Source: CAMYLR01 sp039588915 (GTDB lineage: Bacteria > Gemmatimonadota > Gemmatimonadetes > JACCXV01 > JAHWKZ01). Taken from it: a DNA stretch of 5,177 nucleotides. Of this stretch, positions 1-5,177 are shown piece after piece. A program made the translations under genes and the position numbers. The stretch is from contig JBDGYV010000098.1 of assembly GCA_039588915.1 (NCBI GenBank), forward strand, positions 1-5,177. Reading direction: 5' to 3'. The notes under the pieces were generated by a model that had not been told where the DNA came from, ran no database searches, and saw only the letters and a list, made by a program, of their open reading frames with translations. Position 1 is the stretch's first letter. Each line of letters begins with the position of its first letter.

Positions 1-981
1 CATGCGCACGCGTACTCTCCGGGGCTCGAAGGTCAGCTCGTCCCGTGGTTTGAATCATCGCCGGCATCGGTGGCGCAGTGTATGGTGTGCCACGGTCCGC
101 TTTCCGAACAATTGCGACAAGTACAAGGACCTGACGGCAGCTACGTTCAAAACGCGGATTACGACGCTGATCTCGAACGCGGCGGTGTCGTCTGTGCAGC
201 GTGTCACATCCGTGCCTGGCAACGTCATGGCCCGCCGCGCCGAGACGGAACGACGACTCCGGCTCCGGCCGGAACGCCACACGATGGTGCCATTCGAAAT
301 GCGGCGTTTGAATCGAGCCAGTTCTGTGGCGCCTGTCACCAGTTTTCGCAACCAGCGCCAAACGGGAAGTCGCTTGAGAACACGCTCCGCGAGTGGGAGG
401 CAACCGAGTTTGCCGCCGAGGGAGTAACCTGCCAAGCGTGCCACATGCCGGACCGACGCCACTTGTGGCGCGGTATTCACGATCCCGAGATGACGCGTTC
501 GGGCGTGACACCCGAGTGGCGAGTTCAGGGCGACCCCGATAGCGATGGGTTCGAGGTTCGGCTGGCGCTCACGAACACCGGCACCGGTCACCATTTCCCA
601 ACTTACGTCACCCCGGCCGTCGACCTCGAGATCGTCTTTGTGAGCGCCAACGGCGATACGTTGGCGACTCGGCAGCGGACGCTGCAGCGCGAGGTGTACT
701 TCGATGGTTCGCAATGGATCGAGCGCGAGGATGATCGGATACCCTCTGGTGAGACTCGGGCCCTCGAGTGGACCGGCGCAGCGCCGAGCGGTGCGACCAG
801 GGTCATGGGCCGCGTGATCGTTCGCCCAGATGCGTTCTACATGGCGATGTTCAAGAGCTTGGTACCGCAGACCCCGGTCGATAGCCCGGCCCGGCCGATT
901 CTCGAGGCAGCCCTCACCGGAGCCACCAAGAGCCCATACGTGTTGTTCGACTGGGAGAGCGCACTAACCACCGAGAGCTAG
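1..981 (+). CDS. Multihaem c-type cytochrome (cytochrome c554-like), 5'-truncated
   Basis: The frame is open from the first base, so the start and the export signal lie outside the window; 326 residues are visible. Four haem c attachment motifs are present: CMVCH (79-93), CAACH (193-207), CGACH (325-339) and CQACH (430-444). Haem attachment implies Sec export and an electron-transfer role in the periplasm or on the cell surface. The remaining C-terminal half has no CxxCH and looks beta-rich. It holds a GTGHHFPT motif (around 580-603), typical of cytochrome c554-like multihaem proteins, where such histidines can be distal haem ligands. A GTG at 70 could be read as a start, but it falls three codons before the first haem Cys, leaving no room for a signal peptide, so it is internal. 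The visible N-terminus, HAHAYSPG, resembles the stretch that follows an earlier CxxCH in this family, so a fifth haem is likely upstream. Redox partner and substrate cannot be told. Confident in multihaem cytochrome, less so in the subfamily. Confidence 0.88.
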   Translation, partial: HAHAYSPGLEGQLVPWFESSPASVAQCMVCHGPLSEQLRQVQGPDGSYVQNADYDADLERGGVVCAACHIRAWQRHGPPRRDGTTTPAPAGTPHDGAIRNAAFESSQFCGACHQFSQPAPNGKSLENTLREWEATEFAAEGVTCQACHMPDRRHLWRGIHDPEMTRSGVTPEWRVQGDPDSDGFEVRLALTNTGTGHHFPTYVTPAVDLEIVFVSANGDTLATRQRTLQREVYFDGSQWIEREDDRIPSGETRALEWTGAAPSGATRVMGRVIVRPDAFYMAMFKSLVPQTPVDSPARPILEAALTGATKSPYVLFDWESALTTES

Positions 982-1021
982 CCACCGGTCGCCACCGACG
1001 GCACCTCAGCGTGCTTGGCGA

Positions 1022-1027
1022 TATAAT
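1022..1027 (+). promoter_or_regulatory. Candidate -10 element of the trkA promoter
   Basis: A perfect TATAAT lies in the 106-bp gap between the cytochrome stop and trkA, in an otherwise GC-rich setting. Transcription would start near 1034 and give a leader of about 54 bases. No good TTGACA-like -35 box is seen 16-18 bp upstream (the sequence there reads around CGGCACC), and there is no TG extension, so an activator may be needed or the match may be chance. A short inverted repeat, GGTT-6-AACC (1031-1044), sits over the predicted start point. It is too short to call an operator. Confidence 0.45.
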
Positions 1028-1076
1028 CAAGGTTTGTTGTAACCGTCCACCGTACGAGCTTTCCACTAGTCCAAGC

Positions 1077-1082
1077 GAGGAG
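1077..1082 (+). promoter_or_regulatory. Shine-Dalgarno site of trkA
   Basis: GAGGAG lies five bases before the ATG at 1088. It is the clearest ribosome-binding site in the window. It fixes the trkA start, which agrees with the Rossmann glycine motif beginning at residue 7, as is usual for TrkA. Confidence 0.8.
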
Positions 1083-1087
1083 CCTGG

Positions 1088-2428
1088 ATGCGGATAATCG
1101 TCGTCGGCGCCGGAGAAGTGGGATACCACCTCGCAGAACGGCTCTCTGAGGAGCATGACGTCGTCGTGATCGAGCGCAACGCCGAGTTGGCGAGTCGCAT
1201 TCAATCACAGCTCGACGTACTGGTGGTGGAGGGCAACGGGGCCAGCCTGGCGATCCTCGAGAAGGCCGGGATCGAGAACACCGATCTGTTGCTGGCGGTC
1301 ACCAACTTCGACGAAGCCAACCTGATAGCGTGCTTGATCGCCTCCCAATTCGACGTCGGACTAAAAGTCGCGAGGGTTAGCAATCCGGAGTACTACGAGC
1401 GCCACGTCGTTCTTGGCGCTGAGAAAACCGGAGCGGATCTGCTCATCAACCCCGAAAAGGAGTGCGCGCGAGAGATCCTGAGGCTCCTCCTCCGCAGCGA
1501 GGCGAGCGACGTGGTCGAGTTTGCGGAGGGGAGGATCGTTCTCCTCGGACTTTCGGTGGAGGCGGGGGCGCCGGCCGCCGGGCTAACTCTCAGCGAGATC
1601 GGCGAAAGGGTCCATGGAGACCACTTTCTCACCCTGGCGATCGATCGGAACGGCACGTCGATCATCCCCGATGGCTCGACTCAGTTGCTGCCCGGCGACG
1701 AGATCTATCTCCTCGCTGAAGCACCATATCTTGCCGACGCTTACAGCTTGCTCGGGCTCGAACAGAAGCAGGCTCGACACGTCATGTTGCTGGGTGGGGG
1801 TCGAGTTGGAACGAGCTTGGCGCAGTTGCTAGAGCTCGAAGGGGTCCAAGTAACGATCATCGAACGCAACCGCGATCGCTGTGTAAAGTTGGCGGAGCTG
1901 CTCGACACGGCGCTCGTCTTGCACGGCGACGCCACTGATCTCGACCTGCTGGCCCAAGAGGGAGTCGCCGAAACGGACGGGCTGGTTTCAGTCACCAGCG
2001 AAGATGAAACCAACCTGCTGGCCTCTCTTCTGACCAAGGATATGGGCGCTCGCAAGGTGATTACGCTGCTCAAGCGGAGCGAGTACATCCCGTTGGTGAC
2101 GAAGGTCGGGGTCGATTCTGCCGTCAGTCCGCGTCTTTCGACCGCCAATAGGATTCTCCAACACGTACGCGGGGGGAAGATCCTCTCGATGGCGGTCATG
2201 GAGAGGAATCAGTCGGAAGCGATGGAAATCGAGATCGAGCGCGGATCTCGGGCCGCTGGACGGCGCGTGCGCGACCTCAAGCTTCCAGAGGGAGCCATCC
2301 TAGGCTCGGTGGAGCGCGAGGGAGAGATCGTGATTCCGCGAGGCGACACTGAAATACAAATCGGTGATCGAGTTGTAGTCTTCGCGCTACCAAAAGCCAT
2401 CGCCCAGACAGCAGACTTTTTCGATTGA
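1088..2428 (+). CDS. trkA: Trk system potassium uptake protein TrkA (NAD-binding regulatory subunit)
   Basis: This is the cytosolic regulatory subunit of the Trk K+ uptake system; it binds dinucleotide/nucleotide and gates TrkH. At 446 residues it is close to the usual full TrkA (about 458 in E. coli). It has the classic duplicated layout. The first RCK-N Rossmann domain has GAGEVG at 7-12 and the ribose-binding acid E29, followed by a GNG turn (49-51) and TNFDEAN (72-78). The first RCK-C domain spans about 140-215. The second Rossmann domain has GGGRVG at 236-241 and E259, with HGDATD and TSEDETN further on. The second RCK-C domain spans about 365-445. Both nucleotide sites look intact. The start is fixed by a strong GAGGAG and by the N-terminal MRIIVVGAG. 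It is followed directly by trkH (TGATG), the usual pairing. The TATAAT at 1022 is its likely promoter. No frameshift or missing motif is seen. Confidence 0.97.
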   Translation: MRIIVVGAGEVGYHLAERLSEEHDVVVIERNAELASRIQSQLDVLVVEGNGASLAILEKAGIENTDLLLAVTNFDEANLIACLIASQFDVGLKVARVSNPEYYERHVVLGAEKTGADLLINPEKECAREILRLLLRSEASDVVEFAEGRIVLLGLSVEAGAPAAGLTLSEIGERVHGDHFLTLAIDRNGTSIIPDGSTQLLPGDEIYLLAEAPYLADAYSLLGLEQKQARHVMLLGGGRVGTSLAQLLELEGVQVTIIERNRDRCVKLAELLDTALVLHGDATDLDLLAQEGVAETDGLVSVTSEDETNLLASLLTKDMGARKVITLLKRSEYIPLVTKVGVDSAVSPRLSTANRILQHVRGGKILSMAVMERNQSEAMEIEIERGSRAAGRRVRDLKLPEGAILGSVEREGEIVIPRGDTEIQIGDRVVVFALPKAIAQTADFFD

Positions 2429-3870
2429 TGCACGGTCGAGTCGTCCTGCACGTCGTCGGCCTGCTGACGGCGTTCGCGGGCCTCACCATGTTGGTGCCAG
2501 CCGCGGTTTCATTTGGTTTTGGTGAACCTGCCGCGATTCGACTCTTAGCTGCCAGTGGGATCACCGCAGCGGCCGGACTGGTGGCGCTGCGGTCGACCGG
2601 TCACGTCGAGGACATCTCGATACGCGATGGCTTTGCGATCGTCACGCTCGGCTGGCTCGCGGTGGCACTGTTCGGGAGTCTCCCGTACCTGCTCACCGGC
2701 GCCGTCCCTTCCTTCACCCGGGCGTTCTTCGAGTCGATGTCCGGTCTTACCACGACAGGCGCGACGATCGTCGGCAACATCGATGAACTGCCGCGGGGCC
2801 TCGTGTTGTGGCGCAGTCAGACGCAATGGATGGGTGGCATGGGGATCATCGTGCTGTCGGTGGCGATCTTGCCGCTTTTGGGGGTGGGTGGGATGCAGCT
2901 GCTCCAGGCAGAGATCCCGGGCCTGGCACCTGACCGCCTGAGCCCCAGAATACGCCGTACGGCTGCGCTGCTGTGGGGCGTCTACGTGCTACTGACCGGA
3001 GCCGAGGTGGTGCTGCTTTTGATCGGTGGGATGACCGTCTTTGAAGCGGTCAACCACGCCATGACGACGATGGCCACGGGTGGATTCTCAACCCAGAATG
3101 GATCGATTGGCGCCTTCGAGTCACCATTCATTCAGTACGTGATCGCGATCTTTGTCGTGATGGCCGGTGTCAACTTCACGCTCCACTACAGCTGGATGAC
3201 TGGTAACTCGCGAGTGGCGTTTAGAAACCGCGAGCTCAGGGTGTACTTGATGCTGATCGCGATCGCGACGCTTGCGCTGACGGCGTTGGTTTATGTGCCC
3301 GGCACGATCAAAGGGCTTGAAGCGAGCTTCCGCGCAGGCCTGTTTCAAGCCGCCTCGATCATGACGACGACCGGTTTTGCGACCCACGACTACAAGGACT
3401 GGATCGCCCCCGCCCAGGTACTCATTCTGCTTCTCATGTTGATCGGTGGCTCGACTGGATCGACATCCGGATCGGTCAAGGTGTTGCGCTACATGTTGGT
3501 AGCCAAGGAAGCCCGGATCAGCCTTCGGCGGCTGCTCCACCCACAAGGCGTCTTTGTCTACAAGCACGATGGCAAGATCGTGTCTGAAGACGTGCTCGCG
3601 AACGTCAGCGGTTTCCTACTGCTTTACTTGGCCGCGCTCGGCCTGGGAGCGCTTGCGCTGACTCTGATAGGGCTCGATATCGGTACCGCACTTGGTGCGA
3701 CAGCAGCCACGGTGGGCAATGTCGGGCCGGGTTTTGGGTTGGTAGGCCCGGCTGGAACCTACGCCCCACTGCCGGATGTGGCGCTGTGGGTGCTGTCATT
3801 TCTGATGCTCCTCGGGCGATTGGAGTTGTTCACCGTGCTGGTGCTCTTTACACGCGGATTCTGGCGCTAA
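2428..3870 (+). CDS. trkH: Trk system potassium uptake protein TrkH (channel subunit)
   Basis: This is the inner-membrane K+-translocating subunit of Trk (SKT superfamily), gated by TrkA. At 480 residues it matches E. coli TrkH (about 483). Four pore-loop repeats are visible, each with its filter glycine: TTTGAT (G111), MATGGFS (G218), MTTTGFA (G316) and TVGNVGPG (G430). The glycine/serine-rich intramembrane gating loop, IGGSTGSTSGSVK, lies at 339-351. The C-terminus, MLLGRLELFTVLVLF then FWR, is the conserved TrkH ending, so the gene is complete. Much of the rest is strongly hydrophobic, as expected for a many-helix membrane protein. The ATG at 2428 shares one base with the trkA stop (TGATG). 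A TTG at 2425 is possible but would add only one residue. No Shine-Dalgarno sequence precedes it (the upstream bases are T-rich), so translation probably depends on ribosomes finishing trkA. The glycine filter suggests K+ transport; the coupling ion cannot be told. Confidence 0.97.
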   Translation: MHGRVVLHVVGLLTAFAGLTMLVPAAVSFGFGEPAAIRLLAASGITAAAGLVALRSTGHVEDISIRDGFAIVTLGWLAVALFGSLPYLLTGAVPSFTRAFFESMSGLTTTGATIVGNIDELPRGLVLWRSQTQWMGGMGIIVLSVAILPLLGVGGMQLLQAEIPGLAPDRLSPRIRRTAALLWGVYVLLTGAEVVLLLIGGMTVFEAVNHAMTTMATGGFSTQNGSIGAFESPFIQYVIAIFVVMAGVNFTLHYSWMTGNSRVAFRNRELRVYLMLIAIATLALTALVYVPGTIKGLEASFRAGLFQAASIMTTTGFATHDYKDWIAPAQVLILLLMLIGGSTGSTSGSVKVLRYMLVAKEARISLRRLLHPQGVFVYKHDGKIVSEDVLANVSGFLLLYLAALGLGALALTLIGLDIGTALGATAATVGNVGPGFGLVGPAGTYAPLPDVALWVLSFLMLLGRLELFTVLVLFTRGFWR

Positions 3871-3887
3871 CAAGCGGCACCTGCACG

Positions 3888-4760
3888 ATGGCCCGAATCG
3901 CGTTTGCAACATGGCGCGCGCAGCCCGAGATGACCGCTGACGACCGATTGGCGATCGGGCCGCTCCGAGACAGAGGTATCGATGTTGAGTCGGTCCCGTG
4001 GAGTTCAACGGCCGCGGAGTGGACACGGTTTGATGCGGTAGTTCTGAGATCGTGCTGGGATTACCACGTTCGCGTGCGAGCGTTTGTCGATTGGCTGGAG
4101 AAGCTCGAGGCAGACGACGTTCGAGTCGTGAACGCGGTGCCGATCGTCCGATGGAACCTGGACAAGCGGTACTTGCTGGGGCTCGAGCAGCGCGGTCTCT
4201 CGATTGAGCCCACGGTTTGGGTAGAGCCGGGTACGTCGATGGAGCTGGGCGCGTTGCTCGATCGTCAGAGGTGGGACGAAGCGGTGATAAAACCGGCCAT
4301 CTCCGCGAGCGCCTACGGCACGTGGCGGGTGACGCGCCCGGGCGGAGTGGACGATCAGGATCGGCTGGAGCGCATGCTCAATCGCGGCACGGTCCTGGTG
4401 CAGCGGCTGAACCCAGCCGTCCGGACCACCGGCGAATGGTCGTTTGTTTTCTTTGGAGGCGAATACAGCCATGCGGTCCTTAAGACGCCAGCGCCGAACG
4501 AGTTTCGGATTCAAGAGAAGCTCGGCGGTCGGGTGCGCGCTGCCGAGCCCGCGAGCCGCATGGTGCACCTTGCCAAACAAGTGGTTGAAGCGATCCCGGG
4601 AGATGTTGTTTACGCGCGGGTGGACGGAATCGCCGATTCCAACCAGCTGACGGTCATGGAAGTCGAGCTCATCGAACCGTCGCTCTTCTTGGGTTTCTCA
4701 CCGGAATCACCGATCCACTTTGCAGATCGTTTGGCGGCCGCGCTGGATGGTGGGACATGA
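3888..4760 (+). CDS. ATP-grasp enzyme, DcsG-like (O-ureido-serine cyclo-ligase-related)
   Basis: This is a predicted cytosolic ATP-dependent ligase of 290 residues. Family features run in order: an N-terminal pre-ATP-grasp region with SCWDYH (55-60); WNLDKRYL (89-96); the ATP-binding lysine in VIKPAISASAYGT (K135); VQRLNP with the hinge Gln (Q172); TGEWS (E183); SHAVLKTP (K199); NEFRIQE (R207); YARVDG (R244, D246); and the metal-binding MEVELIEPSLF (E258, E260). This pattern and length match the ATP-grasp family that includes DcsG, the last enzyme of D-cycloserine synthesis (about 299 residues). Most genomic members are orphans of unknown substrate. No other cycloserine genes are visible here, so the cyclo-ligase reaction is not claimed. 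ATG 3888 was chosen because the sequence after it reads as a normal family N-terminus; an in-frame ATG at 3786 would overlap trkH by 85 bp. The Shine-Dalgarno is weak. It starts 17 bp after trkH and shares ATGA with the next gene, suggesting co-transcription. Confidence 0.82.
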   Translation: MARIAFATWRAQPEMTADDRLAIGPLRDRGIDVESVPWSSTAAEWTRFDAVVLRSCWDYHVRVRAFVDWLEKLEADDVRVVNAVPIVRWNLDKRYLLGLEQRGLSIEPTVWVEPGTSMELGALLDRQRWDEAVIKPAISASAYGTWRVTRPGGVDDQDRLERMLNRGTVLVQRLNPAVRTTGEWSFVFFGGEYSHAVLKTPAPNEFRIQEKLGGRVRAAEPASRMVHLAKQVVEAIPGDVVYARVDGIADSNQLTVMEVELIEPSLFLGFSPESPIHFADRLAAALDGGT

Positions 4761-5177
4761 TCGCGTCTCGACTCCTCCGAGTCGTATCGATCACAATCTC
4801 GGTTGCGCTCTTGTCGGGGATGACGTTGCAAGCCCAGACGATCGCTGGCGTCGTCGCAGCGATCCTGACCCAGCCCGATGGGCGATTCGAAATCCAGGTC
4901 CCAGGTCCCGGTACATATCGTTTGCGAGTCGAACGAATCGGGTACGCCAGCACTATTTCGGCCCCACTCGTTGTGGACAACGGCCCCGATAGCCCTTACG
5001 TCAGCCGTTCGGCAAGACAGTTCGCCCAGCTCGGGTACGCCGATGTGCACGACGATCATGTTCAGTACTACGGTCCGGATGCGGCCGCGCTCGTGTCTAA
5101 CTCGTTTCTCGATCGGCACTGTTTTCGGTTGATCGAGAAGCGCGGCCCGCGAGGGTTGTTGGGAATCGCTTTCTCGC
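4757..5177 (+). CDS. Exported protein with a carboxypeptidase-regulatory-like segment, 3'-truncated
   Basis: This frame is open to the right edge; 140 residues are visible and the C-terminus is missing. It begins at an ATG inside the ATGA that ends the ATP-grasp gene, with a GGTGGG purine run just upstream. The first 27 residues form a typical Sec signal peptide: Arg at 5 and 8, a hydrophobic core around 9-20, and likely cleavage after LQAQ. Next come IAGVV, then PDGRFEIQVPGPGTYRLRVE and IGYAST, which match the later strands of a CarboxypepD_reg (transthyretin-like) beta-sandwich. The following part contains YYGPDAAALVSNSFLDRHCF and GLLGIAFS; I recall similar strings in large exported Gemmatimonadota proteins with this domain, but cannot verify that. 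The beta-sandwich looks shortened, because IAGVV runs almost straight into PDGRF. Role unknown; it probably acts in the periplasm or outer membrane. The gene is well supported, the family moderately. Confidence 0.75.
   Translation, partial: MIASRLLRVVSITISVALLSGMTLQAQTIAGVVAAILTQPDGRFEIQVPGPGTYRLRVERIGYASTISAPLVVDNGPDSPYVSRSARQFAQLGYADVHDDHVQYYGPDAAALVSNSFLDRHCFRLIEKRGPRGLLGIAFS

Noticed and set aside
55..714. Long minus-strand open frame (219 codons) opposite the cytochrome
   Set aside because: It lies opposite a frame with four CxxCH motifs. Its translation is Arg/Val/Ala-rich with no recognisable motif, as expected for a GC-rich antisense shadow.
981..1002. Possible terminator hairpin or tandem repeat after the cytochrome (GCCACCGGTC then GCCACCGACG)
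   Set aside because: The best stem is only GTCG/CGAC with a four-base loop, and there is no T-run. The two 10-mers match at only seven leading bases. Neither is convincing.
1872..3266. Two GCGATCGC palindromes (1872-1879, 3259-3266) and two GATCGCGATC palindromes (3141-3150, 3255-3264)
   Set aside because: They resemble the HIP1 repeats of cyanobacteria, but all lie in coding sequence at ordinary Ile/Ala/Arg/Asp codons, and two sites are too few to indicate a repeat family.
3786..3887. Upstream in-frame start for the ATP-grasp gene, adding 34 residues
   Set aside because: The extension overlaps the conserved TrkH C-terminus and reads as a shadow of it. The family N-terminus begins at the ATG at 3888.
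4005..4580. Minus-strand open frame (191 codons) opposite the ATP-grasp gene
   Set aside because: The plus-strand frame carries a full set of ATP-grasp motifs. The antisense product has no family features and no ribosome-binding signal.
4610..5119. Minus-strand open frame (169 codons) across the end of the ATP-grasp gene and the exported-protein gene
   Set aside because: It would span two plus-strand genes joined by ATGA, and its translation shows no domain, signal peptide or hydrophobic pattern.

Overview
This is a gene-dense, fairly GC-rich bacterial window with every supported gene on the + strand. It holds the end of a multihaem c-type cytochrome, a complete trkA-trkH potassium-uptake pair, a DcsG-like ATP-grasp enzyme, and the start of an exported protein with a carboxypeptidase-regulatory-like (CarboxypepD_reg) segment. 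Signal-peptide-bearing proteins with a 'GxYRLRVERIGY'-type segment, together with the overall composition, suggest Gemmatimonadota or a nearby soil or marine phylum. That placement comes from remembered family patterns. No rRNA or other taxonomic marker is present.

Layout. Positions 1-981: 3' part of the cytochrome, open at the left edge, with four CxxCH haem sites. Positions 982-1087: the only real intergenic gap (106 bp), carrying a perfect TATAAT and a strong Shine-Dalgarno sequence before trkA. Positions 1088-2428: trkA. Positions 2428-3870: trkH, coupled to trkA by a TGATG stop/start. Positions 3888-4760: ATP-grasp protein, 17 bp after trkH. Positions 4757-5177: exported protein, overlapping the ATP-grasp gene by ATGA and running off the right edge.

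How the genes relate. TrkA (cytosolic, two nucleotide-binding RCK units) and TrkH (membrane channel subunit) form a standard K+ uptake system, and both look intact. The ATP-grasp gene and the exported-protein gene follow with operon-like spacing, so all four are plausibly co-transcribed from the promoter near 1022. I see no biochemical reason why the last two should belong to K+ transport. The cytochrome lies before the promoter gap and is probably a separate unit.

I found no RNA gene, mobile element, CRISPR array or convincing terminator. The most interesting points are the orphan DcsG-like enzyme, its 4-bp overlap with an apparently shortened exported protein, and the likely extra haem lost at the left edge. 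Nothing here clearly amounts to an undescribed system.
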